64,000 nucleotides of DNA from Arcobacter lacus (GCF_003063295.1 NZ_MUXF01000016.1:93273-157272); one strand, 5' to 3'. Counted from the first letter of the stretch, positions 19,237 to 30,566 are shown. Translations and numbers: made by a program. Notes: generated by a model not told the origin, from the letters alone.

Positions 19237-20229
19237 TAGAAAAACTATCTTATCTTTTCCAATAAAATTTTCATGAATTATTTCAAAATCTAAATCAATT
19301 TCATTTAAAGCATTTTGTCCTTTTCTTATTTTTGGACTTATTATTAAAATAAAAAAATCGATTCTTTCTTTTAATTTATCAAGTAGATTATATACGCCTT
19401 CTATCATAATAAATTTATAATCAAGTAATTTATATAAATCATCACTTATCAAGACTTTTCTATTTGGAATTTTAAACAAAGGGATATTAGTATCAAATAC
19501 TTTATTTTTACTATATATAAATATATCAGGATTTTTTCCTTGAATATATCGAGTATCAAGTGTTGGTTTATCAATTCTTACGCTATTTCCACCAATAACA
19601 AGTAAATCAATCTTATCTCTTAATGTATGAACATATGCTAAAGCTCTATTTGAAGATATTTTTCCATCAATACTTCCATTTAATGTTTGTGCCATTTTAA
19701 AAAAAATACAAGATTTATTTTGCCAAGAGATAAATGGTAAAATTAGATTTAAACCATCCTTTTCTAATATGCCTAATGTAACATCAATATTTTCATTTTT
19801 AAGCGTTTCTAAGCCTCCTGTTGCTTGTTTATTAGGATCTTTTACGCTAATAATTACTCTTTTGGGTTTTAACTCTTTTAAAAGGTTTGCACAAGAAGGA
19901 GTTTTGCCTATATGATTGCAAGGTTCAAGTGTTACATATATTTCACAATCATTAAAAAAACCATTATGATTTTGTAATAAATATTGGTGAATATCAAAAG
20001 ATGAATTTTTTGTTTTTAAAATACTATTTGGATTATCTTTTAAATAAGCAGTTTTAAGAGCATTTACTTCAGCATGAGGCATACCAGCTTCTTTATGTGC
20101 TTCAACAGCTAGTAATCTTTGATTTTTTACAATAACACAGCCAACAGCAGGATTAGGATAAGTTAAAAGTTGATGTTTCCAAGCTTCATCAATGGCAAGT
20201 CTCATATAAAAATTATCATCAATTTTCAT
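19225..20229 (-). CDS. ribD: Bifunctional riboflavin biosynthesis deaminase/reductase
   Basis: N-terminal zinc deaminase (about residues 1-145) with PHAEVNAL and EPCNHIGKTPSC zinc motifs, followed by a reductase domain (about 150-334) of the dihydrofolate-reductase fold. It converts the pyrimidine product of RibA to the ribitylamino form. The total of 334 residues is a little short. No FMN riboswitch is visible upstream; the gene is the last of the infB block, 15 bp after rimP, and is probably expressed with it. Confidence 0.92.
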   Translation of the reverse strand: MKIDDNFYMRLAIDEAWKHQLLTYPNPAVGCVIVKNQRLLAVEAHKEAGMPHAEVNALKTAYLKDNPNSILKTKNSSFDIHQYLLQNHNGFFNDCEIYVTLEPCNHIGKTPSCANLLKELKPKRVIISVKDPNKQATGGLETLKNENIDVTLGILEKDGLNLILPFISWQNKSCIFFKMAQTLNGSIDGKISSNRALAYVHTLRDKIDLLVIGGNSVRIDKPTLDTRYIQGKNPDIFIYSKNKVFDTNIPLFKIPNRKVLISDDLYKLLDYKFIMIEGVYNLLDKLKERIDFFILIISPKIRKGQNALNEIDLDFEIIHENFIGKDKIVFLKRK

Positions 20230-20244
20230 AATTTGACTCTATTT

Positions 20245-20673
20245 TTACCATTCAAAATAAGTTGCAGCACTTAAGATATTATCATAAGTTAATTCTTCGT
20301 TCCCAAATTCAGTTTTAATTACAATTTTTTCTTCATCTGCGCAAACCAGCTCTCCTTTGAAAACTTCTGTTGCAAAATTTTTTACTTTTACTTTTTCTCC
20401 AATTGAAGCATGAAAATGATCAACTTTTTTCAATTTTCTTTCAATTCCAGGAGAACTAACTTCTAAAAGATATTCACCATTCATAGGTTCTTCAACATCT
20501 AAAATTGGAGATAACATTCTTGAAATTTCTGCACATTTATCAAGATTAACTCCACCTTCGCAAGTTATGCTAACTCTAAAAATATTTTTGTCATGTTCTC
20601 TTAGAGTTGATATGTCATATAGCTTAGCACCAAGACTTTCAACTGTTAATTTTATTGATTCTTCTAAACTCAT
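20245..20673 (-). CDS. rimP: Ribosome maturation factor RimP
   Basis: A 142-residue protein needed for 30S subunit assembly. The middle [12 protein letters not shown] motif and two-domain layout (alpha/beta followed by an SH3-like barrel) match RimP. It overlaps rbfA by 4 bp. In many bacteria rimP precedes nusA and infB; here it lies after rbfA, as in Campylobacter. Confidence 0.9.
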   Translation of the reverse strand: MSLEESIKLTVESLGAKLYDISTLREHDKNIFRVSITCEGGVNLDKCAEISRMLSPILDVEEPMNGEYLLEVSSPGIERKLKKVDHFHASIGEKVKVKNFATEVFKGELVCADEEKIVIKTEFGNEELTYDNILSAATYFEW

Positions 20674-21029
20674 TCTTCACTACTTTTTGTTTTTCTAATT
20701 TGTGCAAATAAATCTTCAATATGTTTTGACTTTTCTAAACTAGTATCATTTACAAAAGTAAAATTAGGACATTTATACCAACTTGTACTTGCTAATACAT
20801 CGCTTTTTATTCTACCATTTGCTCTATTTAATAAAGAAATAATAGCTTTTATTTCATCTTTATCAAAATCACTACCATCAAAATACACTATTGCATCATA
20901 TTTACCATTTTTGCAGTTTACACCTGTAATAGGTAAAGAATTAATTCTTTCATCATCTAAATTAGATAATGCTTGAGGAATTAATTCCATTAAAAGTGAT
21001 TCTGTTCTTTGAAGATTTATACTTTTCAT
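20670..21029 (-). CDS. rbfA: 30S ribosome-binding factor A
   Basis: KH-like RNA-binding protein of 119 residues, involved in late 16S processing and cold adaptation. It begins [21 protein letters not shown], matching the N-terminal helix of RbfA; the VYFDGSD segment lies in the core. One base separates it from infB, and it overlaps rimP, so the three are co-translated. Confidence 0.85.
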   Translation of the reverse strand: MKSINLQRTESLLMELIPQALSNLDDERINSLPITGVNCKNGKYDAIVYFDGSDFDKDEIKAIISLLNRANGRIKSDVLASTSWYKCPNFTFVNDTSLEKSKHIEDLFAQIRKTKSSEE

Positions 21030-21030
21030 C

Positions 21031-23700
21031 TTAATCGTCTACTGATACTTTCTCTTCAATTTGAATAAATGTTTCAATAAAATCTCCAACTTTAATATCA
21101 TTAAATTTATCAAACATAATTCCACATTCATAACCATTAGCAACTTCTTTAACGTCATCTTTAAATCTTTTTAAAGATGAAATTTTACCAGTATATGTAA
21201 CAACACCATCTCTAATAATTCTTGCATGACCACCTCTGATTACTTTACCATCAGTTACTAAACATCCTGCAACTGTTCCAACTTTTGGAACAACGAAAGT
21301 ATCTCTAACTTCAGCTTGACCAGTATTTTCTTCTCTTATTACTGCACTCATCATTCCAGAAAGTGCATCTTTAACATCATCAATTAAATCATAAATAATT
21401 GAGTAAGTATTGATTGTAACTCCATCAGCTTTTGCTTTTGCTTTTACTGAACCAGTTGGTCTTACATTAAATCCTAAAATAATACAATCACCACTAGCTC
21501 CTGCTAGTACTAAATCAGATTCAGTTATTCCACCAACAGCTGCATGAACAACTTTTACTTTAACTTCATCATTTGCTATTTTTTCTAAAGAACCTTTAAT
21601 TGCTTCTAATGAACCACCAACATCAGCTTTGATAATTACTGGTAATTGTTTGATTTTTCCTTCGGCAATTAATCCACTCATCTCTTCTAAAGAAACTTTT
21701 GTAGATTTTGATAACTCTTTTGCACGTGCATGTTCAGCTCTTGTTGTTGCGATTTCTCTTACTTCTTTTTCTGTATCCATAGCAACTAAAACAGAACCAG
21801 TAGTTGGAACTTCATTTAATCCTAAAACAGTACCTGTTTGACTTAATCCAAGTTCTTTAACAGGTTTTCCACTATCGTCAGTAATTGCTTTTACTCTACC
21901 AAAAGTAGTATCACAAACTATATTATCACCAATTCTTAAAGTTCCATTTTGAACAATAACATTAGCTACTGGTCCTCTACCTTTTTCTAAGCTAGCTTCT
22001 ATAACAGTTGCTTTTGCTTTTGCAGTAGGATCAGCTTTTAATTCTAAAATTTCTGCTTGTAATAAAATATTTTCAAGTAAATCTTCAATTCCATCACCAG
22101 TTCTAGCAGAAACTCCAATAAATTCTATATCTCCACCCCAATCAATAGGAGTAAGACCTTTTTCTGCCATTTGAGCTTTTACCATATCTGGATTTGCTGT
22201 TTCTTTATCCATTTTATTCATAGCAACGATAATTGGGCAACCACTTGCTTTTGCATGAGAAATAACTTCTTCTGTTTGCATTTTAACACCATCATCAGCT
22301 GCAACAACGATAATAATAATATCTGTTACGTTAGCTCCTCTTGCTCTCATAGCTGAGAAAGCTGCGTGACCTGGAGTATCAACAAATGTAATTTCTTGAC
22401 CATTTTTAGTAACTGTATAAGATGTAATATGTTGTGTAATTCCACCAGCTTCACCAGCAGCAACTTTTGAACTTCTAATTTTATCTAAAAGTGAAGTTTT
22501 ACCGTGGTCAACGTGTCCCATAATTGTAACAACTGGAGGTCTTGTTACAAATGATGATGTATCAATATCTTCTTCATCATTATAAGTTTCAACATAATTT
22601 ACATCTTCTAAAGCATCTTTAACTGTTACTTCAATTCCAAACTCTTCACCAAGAATTTCTAATTCATCTTGTTTTAAAAAGTCATTTTTTGTAACCATCA
22701 TTCCTAAACTAAATAAAACTGTAATAACTTCTGCTGGAGATTTACCACAAGCCTCTGCAAATTCATAAACTCTGATATCTTCAGGAATTGTAACTGATGT
22801 GATTTCAGCTTTTTCTTGAGTTCTAACGATTCTTTTTTTTCTTTTTCCTCTTTTTAAACCTTGAGGAACATTTCCAAATGCAGCTGGTTTTGAACTTCTT
22901 GATTGGTTTACAGGATTTTGAGGTTTTGGTTCATCGAATATTTTATAAGAATCGCTTAAATCCATATCTAATAAAACAATTTCTTCACCTAAAAGTGAAT
23001 CTTCACTGCTTGAAAATTCATCTGAATATTCTCTATCAACATCAAGTTTTTTACCATGATCTTGTGTTTTTATAAGAGTTTTTTTCTTCTCTTTTTTAAC
23101 TTTTTGTTTTCTTATATCATCATTTTCTTTATTTTTTGGTTCATTATATGATTTTTCTTCATCATCTGTTCCACCAAGTATTTCACTTAATGATTTCATT
23201 TGTTTTTTAGCTTGATTTTCTGTTATAGCTTGTTGCTCTTCTAGTTCTTCTTCTTTTGGTCTTTTTTTCTTAATAATAACTAGACCTTTTCTTTTTGGAA
23301 CAATTTTATTTGGATTTTCTATATTTTCAGATTCTTCTTCAGATTTTTGAGGAGTTTTTGAAATTGGCTTTGAAATCACCACTTTTTTTACTTCTGGTTT
23401 TTTAATTTCATTTTCAATTTTTGGAATAGATTCTATATTCTCTTCTTGCGTTTTAACTTCAACTTCTACTTTTTTTTCTTCTTCTTTTTTTATTACTTTT
23501 TTTACTTTTGCAGGTTTGTTAACTAGCTTTTTGCTTTTTCCTGTCATCATATAATTTGTGATCTCTTCTGCATCTTCATAAGAAACTGCTGTTTGAGGAG
23601 ATTTAAGTTCTATTCCTAAATCTTTAGCTTTTGCAATAACATCTTGGCTACTTGCACCTGCTTCTTCTGCAATTTCATAAACTCTTACTGTATCTGACAT
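21031..23700 (-). CDS. infB: Translation initiation factor IF-2
   Basis: GTPase of 889 residues that places initiator tRNA on the 30S subunit. The N-terminal 300 residues are a Lys/Glu-rich, probably flexible extension with an IF2_N-like motif at 1-50 and a second one near 305-355. The G domain follows with [17 protein letters not shown] and NKMD, then the domains II, III and IV to the C-terminus. The ATG lies inside the ylxR gene (26-bp overlap). Confidence 0.97.
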   Translation of the reverse strand: MSDTVRVYEIAEEAGASSQDVIAKAKDLGIELKSPQTAVSYEDAEEITNYMMTGKSKKLVNKPAKVKKVIKKEEEKKVEVEVKTQEENIESIPKIENEIKKPEVKKVVISKPISKTPQKSEEESENIENPNKIVPKRKGLVIIKKKRPKEEELEEQQAITENQAKKQMKSLSEILGGTDDEEKSYNEPKNKENDDIRKQKVKKEKKKTLIKTQDHGKKLDVDREYSDEFSSSEDSLLGEEIVLLDMDLSDSYKIFDEPKPQNPVNQSRSSKPAAFGNVPQGLKRGKRKKRIVRTQEKAEITSVTIPEDIRVYEFAEACGKSPAEVITVLFSLGMMVTKNDFLKQDELEILGEEFGIEVTVKDALEDVNYVETYNDEEDIDTSSFVTRPPVVTIMGHVDHGKTSLLDKIRSSKVAAGEAGGITQHITSYTVTKNGQEITFVDTPGHAAFSAMRARGANVTDIIIIVVAADDGVKMQTEEVISHAKASGCPIIVAMNKMDKETANPDMVKAQMAEKGLTPIDWGGDIEFIGVSARTGDGIEDLLENILLQAEILELKADPTAKAKATVIEASLEKGRGPVANVIVQNGTLRIGDNIVCDTTFGRVKAITDDSGKPVKELGLSQTGTVLGLNEVPTTGSVLVAMDTEKEVREIATTRAEHARAKELSKSTKVSLEEMSGLIAEGKIKQLPVIIKADVGGSLEAIKGSLEKIANDEVKVKVVHAAVGGITESDLVLAGASGDCIILGFNVRPTGSVKAKAKADGVTINTYSIIYDLIDDVKDALSGMMSAVIREENTGQAEVRDTFVVPKVGTVAGCLVTDGKVIRGGHARIIRDGVVTYTGKISSLKRFKDDVKEVANGYECGIMFDKFNDIKVGDFIETFIQIEEKVSVDD

Positions 23701-23962
23701 CTGTTAGAATCTCCTTAAGTTGTATAACATACTCATCTTTATTTTTACACTCTTTACAAAGAGGTTTTTCATATTTTTTATAATCTTTTTCATTTATAGT
23801 TTGAAATTTCAAAATACAAGCTTCACAGATATAAAAACTTCTTCCTAAATTGTCATAAGAGGACAATTTTTTATCTTTACATTTAAGTCTCAATAACTCT
23901 TTTTGCTCAAACTTCCCTTTACAGAAAATACAAGTTCTTAAGATTTTTTTTAAATTAGCCAA
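23675..23962 (-). CDS. YlxR (DUF448) family RNA-binding protein
   Basis: A 95-residue protein. RTCIFCKGKFEQKELLRLKC and GRSFYICEACI match the YlxR fold, which in other bacteria lies between nusA and infB. Two Cys pairs are visible, plus two more in the C-terminal CKECKNK segment that most YlxR proteins lack. The function in the family is not settled; RNA binding and effects on RNase P have been described. Here the upstream neighbour is thrB, not nusA. Confidence 0.8.
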   Translation of the reverse strand: MANLKKILRTCIFCKGKFEQKELLRLKCKDKKLSSYDNLGRSFYICEACILKFQTINEKDYKKYEKPLCKECKNKDEYVIQLKEILTDVRYSKSL

Positions 23963-23998
23963 GCATTATATCCAAAGTATACTTAATTGCAAAAAATA

Positions 23999-24880
23999 TC
24001 AAAGTTCTATTTTCACACCAGTATTATCAAAATCAACGACAAAAACTCTAAAATGTGGGAATTTACTTTTTAAAGCTTTTTCAAGATTTCTACTGTCATC
24101 AGTGTATGCCATTGAAAATAAAGTTGAACCTGAACCTGATAATGTACTCATTAAAGCGCCTTCTTTTAAAGCAGTTTTTTGTACATCAAAAAGTTCTGGC
24201 ATTTGTTTCATCCTATATTTTTGATGAACTTGATCATTAGAAGCATGCTTTAACATTTCCCAATTTTCACTCATAAAAGCAGCTGTTAAAAGTGAAGAGT
24301 GAGAAATATTAAAAATAGTATCTTCTTTTGAATATTTAAATGGTAAAGCTTTTCTTGACATGGCAGTTGAAATAGCTCTATTTGGTACAACAATAACAGC
24401 TTTTAAACTTTTTGGAATAGCTTTATTTATATATTTTACTTCATTTTCTTGAACACAAGCAACGTTAAATCCACCCATAACTGCTGGAGTTATATTATCT
24501 GGATGACTTTCATAAGCAAGTGCTAAATTCAATAATTTATCTCTTTCTAATTTTATTCCTTCTATTGCATAAGCACTTGCAATTGCTGAAACAATAACAG
24601 CAGAAGAACTTCCTAAACCTCTTGATAAAGGAATTTCATTTTGAAATTCAAATCTAAAAAATCTTTTTTTATGAGATAAATTTTGATAAAAATCATTAAA
24701 AATAGAGATAAACATATTATTATCTTTAAGTGCTGGATTGTTTGCACCTTCACCTTTTAATGATACACTATGAAACTTTGAAGGTCTAATAATTACTTGA
24801 TTTTTTAATGATACTGCAAGACCTAAACAATCAAATCCTGGTCCTAAATTTGCACTCGTAGCTGGAACGCTTACTTTCAT
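23999..24880 (-). CDS. thrB: Homoserine kinase
   Basis: GHMP-family kinase of 293 residues that phosphorylates homoserine on the way to threonine. The N-terminal [16 protein letters not shown] motif and the ATP loop [10 protein letters not shown] are visible, as is the C-terminal LSGSGSTLF motif. It lies between tsaB and ylxR, an arrangement shared with Campylobacter, though there is no functional link to translation factors. Confidence 0.94.
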   Translation of the reverse strand: MKVSVPATSANLGPGFDCLGLAVSLKNQVIIRPSKFHSVSLKGEGANNPALKDNNMFISIFNDFYQNLSHKKRFFRFEFQNEIPLSRGLGSSSAVIVSAIASAYAIEGIKLERDKLLNLALAYESHPDNITPAVMGGFNVACVQENEVKYINKAIPKSLKAVIVVPNRAISTAMSRKALPFKYSKEDTIFNISHSSLLTAAFMSENWEMLKHASNDQVHQKYRMKQMPELFDVQKTALKEGALMSTLSGSGSTLFSMAYTDDSRNLEKALKSKFPHFRVFVVDFDNTGVKIEL

Positions 24881-24894
24881 AATGGAGTTTTCCT

Positions 24895-25347
24895 TTAAAC
24901 AGCTGGTAAATTATAAATTGGCAGCGTTTCTTTATTAAAATTATATTTTTCTATACACATAGGTAATTTAAAGTCGCAGATTATACAATCTTTTTCTAAA
25001 AAATCTACTTTAAGGTTATTTGTTTCATTTATAAAGTATTTTTGACCTAAAGCTTTTATTGGTGAATTATTATTGAATTCAAATCCACTTATTGAGTTAA
25101 ATTCTATATTTTTTGTAAGGCAAACGGTTTTTAAAAATATATAAGCTACTTTAATAGCCATAAAAGAACCAGGTGTGTTAACATAGATTATTTTTTCTAT
25201 TTGGTATTCATTTAAAAGTTTTTGAAAAAGAGTCGGTAAAACATCACTTGTTTTACCATCTAATTTATACTCTTTGATTAGTTTTTTATTTTCATAAATT
25301 CCTATTAATAAAGGATTTGAAATAGTTATAACTAAAATTTCTATCAA
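24895..25347 (-). CDS. tsaB: TsaB-like tRNA threonylcarbamoyladenosine biosynthesis protein
   Basis: A 150-residue protein with the ASKHA-type first strand ([16 protein letters not shown]) and the central [18 protein letters not shown] segment that resembles the GPGSFTGLR motif of TsaB. It is much shorter than E. coli TsaB (231), as is usual in Campylobacterota. It would support TsaD in making t6A37 on tRNAs. Identification rests on this motif and gene order, so it is less certain than its neighbours. Confidence 0.7.
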   Translation of the reverse strand: MIEILVITISNPLLIGIYENKKLIKEYKLDGKTSDVLPTLFQKLLNEYQIEKIIYVNTPGSFMAIKVAYIFLKTVCLTKNIEFNSISGFEFNNNSPIKALGQKYFINETNNLKVDFLEKDCIICDFKLPMCIEKYNFNKETLPIYNLPAV

Positions 25348-25349
25348 TT

Positions 25350-26258
25350 TTATAAACTTTCAACTTTTGAATAAGCCATTTCAAATACACTAGCTTCACT
25401 ACTAGCTTCTTCTAAATCAATTATTTCATAGTTTGCTTCATCTTCATAAAGTTTTTTAGTTAATAAATGGTTTAAATGATGGCTTCCAGCAACCGCATCA
25501 TATTCACCAACTAAAGTATATTCTAAAAGTGCCATATCACCAATTGCATCTAAGATTTTATGTCTAACAAATTCATCATCAAATCTTAAACCTTCTGGAT
25601 TTAAAACTTTTGTTTTATCAAGTACAATAGCATTTTCCATAGAACCACCTTGTGCTAATCCTATACTTCTTAAATATTGTACTTCATGTAAAAATCCAAA
25701 AGTTCTTGCACGACTAATATTATTTTTATATTCTTCAATTGAGTAGTCAAAATGGAACTTTTGTTTTCCAATAGCAGGATGTTCAAAATTTATTTCAAAA
25801 TCATAAACTATTCTATCTGATGGTTTTAAAGTTACTCTTTTTCCATCTTCTGTTGTGATTTCAATCTCTTTTTTGATTTTTATAGCTTTTTTACTTTTTT
25901 CTAACTCTTTTATTCCAGCTTCTTCAATAAGCATACAATAACCAGCAGAACTTCCATCAAGTACAGGAACTTCATCATTGTCTAATACTATTCGTAAATT
26001 ATCTATACCATAAGCATAAATAGCTGATAAAAGATGTTCTATTGTAGAAATAACTACTCCATCTTTTCCAATAACTGTTGCCATTTTTGTATCAACAACA
26101 AACTCTTTTTTTACTGGAATTGTAACACCAGCATCACTTCTATAAAAGATGATTCCCATATCACTATCTAATGGTTCTAGTCTCATTTTAACTGGAACAC
26201 CTTTATGAAGTCCTATTCCAACAATATCTACATTTTTTGCTATTGTTCTTTGTTTCAT
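25350..26258 (-). CDS. lpxC: UDP-3-O-acyl-N-acetylglucosamine deacetylase
   Basis: Zinc deacetylase of 302 residues, the committed step of lipid A synthesis. Zinc ligands are visible as His in STIEHLLSA and as His/Asp in RHKILDAIGD; the catalytic His region GSHHLNH follows. The N-terminal TIAKNVDIVGIGLHKG is typical. Two bases separate it from tsaB. Confidence 0.97.
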   Translation of the reverse strand: MKQRTIAKNVDIVGIGLHKGVPVKMRLEPLDSDMGIIFYRSDAGVTIPVKKEFVVDTKMATVIGKDGVVISTIEHLLSAIYAYGIDNLRIVLDNDEVPVLDGSSAGYCMLIEEAGIKELEKSKKAIKIKKEIEITTEDGKRVTLKPSDRIVYDFEINFEHPAIGKQKFHFDYSIEEYKNNISRARTFGFLHEVQYLRSIGLAQGGSMENAIVLDKTKVLNPEGLRFDDEFVRHKILDAIGDMALLEYTLVGEYDAVAGSHHLNHLLTKKLYEDEANYEIIDLEEASSEASVFEMAYSKVESL

Positions 26259-26261
26259 TTA

Positions 26262-27647
26262 CTATTTTTTCCCATCTATTATTTTTATTGCATCTTTCAT
26301 TGTTTGGTCAACATTTTTATTCATCCAACTAACATCTAACCATTCATTTGGATTTGCTTCTATTCCTTGAATTAAGATTCCAAAGTGTAAGTGATCACCA
26401 AATACTGCACCAGTTGCACCAGTATTTGCTATATGCTGACCAGCTGTTACAAAATCTCCAACTTCAACATTTTGACTACTTGTATGAGCATAAAGTGATG
26501 CAAGACCTAATCCATGATCAACAATAATACTATTTCCATAAATTCCTAAATAGTCTTTAAATATAACTTTTCCAGGATTTGTTATATTTATATCCGCTCT
26601 TTTTACACTTGCCCAGTCCATACCCAAGTGCCAAGCTTCATCAATTTTTTGATCATTATAAAAATAGTGTCTTCTTTCACCAAACATAGCAAAAGTAGCT
26701 GCATTTGGAAGTCTAACGAAAGTTTTTACATTGAAAGGAATTTGTTCACTATTTTTGAAGTTTTGTACTACAACATCTCTCATTGTTTGAACATTTTTTT
26801 GTCTTAATTCTTTATTTGCTTTTACAAAAATTTCTGCAGGTTCTAAAGGAACAGGCATATTACTCTCTTCTAGTACTCTTTTACTTATTGTATTTGCAAA
26901 TTCATCAGAAATTTTTAATTCATCAACTTTTTCTTTAAATGGTTGAATATAGTATGGAATTTTTGTAATAGTTTTATTTCCAGCCATATCAACAGCTACA
27001 AGGTTAACTCTTTTAAACTCTTTTATATCAATAGGCCAAGTAATGATAGCTATATAATAATTTTTTTTGTAAAAAGGAAAAAGTTCAAAGATAACTTCAT
27101 CATTAAAAGTTACATAATAGTCTTTTAGATTGTCATCAGCTACTTCTACAACTAAAACACCACTTCCTCCTTGTCTTAATAAATAAGAGTTTGTAATAAC
27201 ATTTGCAATTGGACTTCTTCTATCAATTATTATGTTAGAAGTTTTAACACTCTCATTTCCTTTAAAAAAATTCCATTTACTATTATCAAAAGCTACAATT
27301 TTTAAAGTACCATTTGTAGCTTTTAAAAACTCAGAATTTTTTGGTGCATAAATTTCAAGAGATACGCTATTTGAATCTTCTTTTACTATTTTTGTGTCTA
27401 AATTTATTTGACTTTGACCATCATTGAAAGTTACTTCATAAGATTTAATTCCACTTGCATCACCTATATCAATTTTTATAGGATTTTGTAAATTCCAATA
27501 AATATCTTTATCCATAACTTCATTTTGAACAATAATCTTTGGAGCACTTCTATCCAAAGTTAAAGCATATGCTAACACACCAACAACAACAAACATAATA
27601 GCTACAAGAACGTATAGCCAACTACTTTTTTTATTTATATAACTCAA
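26262..27647 (-). CDS. M23 family metallopeptidase, membrane anchored
   Basis: A 461-residue cell-wall endopeptidase of the LytM type. A hydrophobic segment at about residues 10-30 anchors it in the inner membrane with the rest in the periplasm. The C-terminal M23 domain (about 325-430) has HLGMD and HLHFG, the zinc and catalytic motifs, so it should be active. The middle part is beta-rich, with no family I recognise. Homologues in Campylobacter and Helicobacter with this layout affect cell shape (Csd/Pgp-type); which one this matches cannot be decided here. It overlaps the upstream phosphoesterase by 17 bp. Confidence 0.88.
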   Translation of the reverse strand: MSYINKKSSWLYVLVAIMFVVVGVLAYALTLDRSAPKIIVQNEVMDKDIYWNLQNPIKIDIGDASGIKSYEVTFNDGQSQINLDTKIVKEDSNSVSLEIYAPKNSEFLKATNGTLKIVAFDNSKWNFFKGNESVKTSNIIIDRRSPIANVITNSYLLRQGGSGVLVVEVADDNLKDYYVTFNDEVIFELFPFYKKNYYIAIITWPIDIKEFKRVNLVAVDMAGNKTITKIPYYIQPFKEKVDELKISDEFANTISKRVLEESNMPVPLEPAEIFVKANKELRQKNVQTMRDVVVQNFKNSEQIPFNVKTFVRLPNAATFAMFGERRHYFYNDQKIDEAWHLGMDWASVKRADINITNPGKVIFKDYLGIYGNSIIVDHGLGLASLYAHTSSQNVEVGDFVTAGQHIANTGATGAVFGDHLHFGILIQGIEANPNEWLDVSWMNKNVDQTMKDAIKIIDGKK

Positions 27648-28617
27648 GAATTTCCTTTAAAACTATATTTTTTGCGATTTCTACATCTTTCATTTCTAAA
27701 GTACAACCAGAGGCATTAAAATGCCCACCACCATTGAACTTAGACGCTATCAAAGCAACATCAATTTTACCTTTTGACCTTAATGATACTCTTGATACAC
27801 CATTTACAATCCTTACAAAAAAAGCTATTCTCACTATAGCCATGCTCATAATCATATCAAGAGCATCTTCACAATCTCTATTGTGAGCTCCTGTTTCCTT
27901 GAACCACTCTTCTTTAGCAATAATTGAAGCAACGGCTCCTTCTTGATAAAGTTCTAAGCTATTTAAAACTTTTGGAATTATTCTATATTTTGCCAAAGAA
28001 TCTCTTCGTAAAAGTTTATTTGCTATATCAGATGGACTAGCTCCACACTCAACTAAAAAATTTATTTTTTGGAAAGTTATCTCATCACAACGATTTAGTG
28101 AAAAAGCTAATGTATCATCATAAATTCCAACATAAAGAGCTGTTGCACTAGCTTTTGTGATATATAATCCATTGTGTTTGAAAAATTCGTAAACAAGTTC
28201 TGCTGTTGAACTTTTCATTGAATCCACAACATTTACTGTTCCAAAATTATCATTTGATTTGTGATGATCAAAATTTATAAGTGGAATATTTGAAGGAAGT
28301 TCAAATCCAAGTCTTCCATAAGTTCCACAATCAACACTAATAGCTAAATCAAAAAAACTAGGAAGTTCTGATGTGATTTTTTCAAATCTTGGTATAAAAT
28401 CAAGGTTTTGTGGTAAATCAGAACTTATATTAAAAACCTTATGCTTTATTTTATTTTCATAAAATAGATTTGATAAAGCTAGAGCTGAACCAATAGAATC
28501 AGGATCTGGATTAACATGAGTAATAATTAGAATATATTTGCTTTTTTCTATTAATTCTAAAGCTTTAGTGTATTCTGACATATCAACTTTATTATTTAGA
28601 ATAAAATCTTTTTTCAA
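27631..28617 (-). CDS. DHH family phosphoesterase (NrnA-like)
   Basis: A 328-residue protein with the DHH domain motifs THVNPDPDSIGSALAL, VDCG and FDHHKSN, followed by a C-terminal DHHA1 domain ending in FNGGGHFNASGC. NrnA-type enzymes degrade nanoRNAs and dephosphorylate pAp. All visible metal ligands are present. It overlaps the M23 gene, forming part of the nadA-to-ribD block. Confidence 0.88.
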   Translation of the reverse strand: MKKDFILNNKVDMSEYTKALELIEKSKYILIITHVNPDPDSIGSALALSNLFYENKIKHKVFNISSDLPQNLDFIPRFEKITSELPSFFDLAISVDCGTYGRLGFELPSNIPLINFDHHKSNDNFGTVNVVDSMKSSTAELVYEFFKHNGLYITKASATALYVGIYDDTLAFSLNRCDEITFQKINFLVECGASPSDIANKLLRRDSLAKYRIIPKVLNSLELYQEGAVASIIAKEEWFKETGAHNRDCEDALDMIMSMAIVRIAFFVRIVNGVSRVSLRSKGKIDVALIASKFNGGGHFNASGCTLEMKDVEIAKNIVLKEILELYK

Positions 28618-28670
28618 TATTAATCCTCCTTTTTCAAAATTAAATCTAACAAAAACTTACTAACCAAAAG

Positions 28671-29492
28671 TTAATCAACTCTCATTGAAAAGTCAAGCCA
28701 AGTTGCTTGATGAATGATACTTCCACTACTAATAGCATCAACACCTGTTAGTGCAAATTCTCTAATTGTTTGAAAATTTATATTTCCACTAGCTTCAAGC
28801 AAAATATGTGGATAGTTTTCATTTCTAAAAGTAACAACACCTTTTATTTGTTCAGGAGTCATGTTATCACACATTATTATATCTGCTCCAGCAGCCATAG
28901 ATTCTTTTACTTGGTCTAAAGTTTCACACTCTATTTCTATTTTTGTAACCCAAGATATTCTTTTTCTAGCTTTTTTTACAAATTCTGCAAGATTATCAAT
29001 AGTTCTTAAATGTGTATCTTTTAACATCAAACAGTCATCAAGTCCAAGTCTATGATTTATTGCCCCACCAATTCTTGAAGCATATTTTTCAAAATCTCTA
29101 AGTTGTGGTCTAGTTTTTCTTGTATCTAGTAATACAACACCAGTATCTTCAATCATCTTAGAATATTTATTTGCCATTGTTGCAATTCCAGAAGCATGTT
29201 GCAACATATTTAAAAGAGTTCTTTCACTTGAAAGTAGTTTTGAAGCTCGACCTTCTAAAGTTGCTAAAACATCACCCGGATGAATAAAATCACCATCTTG
29301 TTTTAAAAATACTATTTTGAATTTTTCAGTTTTAGCCAAAATATCTGCATATTTTACTCCTGCAAGTATTCCTTCACTTTTTGAAATAATTTTTGCAGTA
29401 AAATTTCCTTCAGGAGCTATATCAAAAAATAAATCTCCTCTACCATTATCTTCATTTATTGCATTTTTTACAAATTTTCTTATATTTATCAT
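28671..29492 (-). CDS. nadC: Nicotinate-nucleotide pyrophosphorylase (carboxylating)
   Basis: Quinolinate phosphoribosyltransferase of 273 residues, the third step of de novo NAD synthesis. Motifs include LLNMLQHASGIAT, LDTRKTRPQLR and HRLGLDDCLMLKDTH, which line the substrate site. It overlaps nadA by 4 bp. Together with nadA it covers the last two steps to nicotinate mononucleotide. Confidence 0.96.
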   Translation of the reverse strand: MINIRKFVKNAINEDNGRGDLFFDIAPEGNFTAKIISKSEGILAGVKYADILAKTEKFKIVFLKQDGDFIHPGDVLATLEGRASKLLSSERTLLNMLQHASGIATMANKYSKMIEDTGVVLLDTRKTRPQLRDFEKYASRIGGAINHRLGLDDCLMLKDTHLRTIDNLAEFVKKARKRISWVTKIEIECETLDQVKESMAAGADIIMCDNMTPEQIKGVVTFRNENYPHILLEASGNINFQTIREFALTGVDAISSGSIIHQATWLDFSMRVD

Positions 29493-30478
29493 AATTCAAA
29501 CATCCTTTCTAATGCTACTTTTGCCCATTTTATAGTCTCTTCATCTACATAAATTTCAGTTTCTTTTGAAATGCTATCATCTTTTATAGATTTTAAAGTT
29601 CGATAAACATCTTCTAAAGTAGTTTCATTCATAGTAGGACATTCTGGTTTTGTAGAACTTAAAATATAAGTATTTTTTGTTCTTAATCTATTTACCATAT
29701 TAAACTCTGTTCCAACGGCTATTTTTTGCTCTGGATCCAAACTCTTAATATATGTTATTAATTGAGAAGTTGAACCTACAAAATCAGCTTTATCACAAAC
29801 ACTTGGATCACATTCTGGATGAACAGCAATCAAAATATCAGGAAATTTTTCTCTGTAAAAATCTATATCATCAGTTGAAAATTGTTGATGAACAGAACAA
29901 AAACCGTTATAACAAATAATATCAGCTTCTTTTAAATCACTTCCATCACCAACAACAGCTGATTTTAGATTTAGTGATTTAGCAAAATTTTGTCCTAAAC
30001 AACGGTCAGGTACAAAAAATATTTTTTTACCTGATTTTAAACCTTTTTCTATAATTTTATAGGCATTTGATGAGGTACATACCATTCCTCCCATCATTCC
30101 AACTCTTGCTTTTACTCTCGCACTCGAGTTTATATAAGTAATTGGTAAGATATTTTCATTTGGTATTCCAGCTTCATTAATCTTTTTTAAATTTTGTTCA
30201 AAATAGCCTTCATCAATCATTCTAGCCATTGCACAACAGGCAACTTTTGGCATCAAAACTCTTTTTTCTGGACTCATTATTTTTACACTTTCACCCATAA
30301 AACCAACACCACAAAAAACAACAAATTTTGTATTTGTATTCATAACTTTTTTTGCTAACTCTAAAGAATCGCCAGTAATATCTGCTAATTCAAAAACTTC
30401 ATCTCTTTGATAAAAGTGAGCAACTAAAGTTACATCTAATTCTTCTTTTAGTTTTTTAATCTCTTCTTTTAAATCCAA
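29489..30478 (-). CDS. nadA: Quinolinate synthase A
   Basis: A 4Fe-4S dehydratase (329 residues) that condenses iminoaspartate with dihydroxyacetone phosphate. The three cluster Cys are likely those in FVVFCGVGFMGE, GGMVCTSSNA and TKPECPTMNET. It heads the long minus-strand block; a TATATT -10 candidate lies at 30508-30513 on this strand, 30 bp before the start. Confidence 0.96.
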   Translation of the reverse strand: MDLKEEIKKLKEELDVTLVAHFYQRDEVFELADITGDSLELAKKVMNTNTKFVVFCGVGFMGESVKIMSPEKRVLMPKVACCAMARMIDEGYFEQNLKKINEAGIPNENILPITYINSSARVKARVGMMGGMVCTSSNAYKIIEKGLKSGKKIFFVPDRCLGQNFAKSLNLKSAVVGDGSDLKEADIICYNGFCSVHQQFSTDDIDFYREKFPDILIAVHPECDPSVCDKADFVGSTSQLITYIKSLDPEQKIAVGTEFNMVNRLRTKNTYILSSTKPECPTMNETTLEDVYRTLKSIKDDSISKETEIYVDEETIKWAKVALERMFEL

Positions 30479-30507
30479 AATAAACCTTCATATTTTTATT
30501 AAGTGAG

Positions 30508-30532
30508 AATATAACAAATTTTTAGTTATAAT
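30508..30532. promoter_or_regulatory. Divergent promoters of nadA and plsY
   Basis: On the minus strand TATATT (30508-30513) precedes nadA. On the plus strand TATAAT (30527-30532) precedes plsY by 35 bp. The two -10 elements are only 13 bp apart, so the start regions overlap and may interfere. Confidence 0.5.
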
Positions 30533-30566
30533 CTGATTTATTTTAAACACAAATCAAAGGTTATTT

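Noticed and set aside
22878-23075. A plus-strand frame opposite the IF-2 N-terminal region
   Set aside because: It mirrors the Lys/Glu-rich extension of infB and has no start signal of its own.
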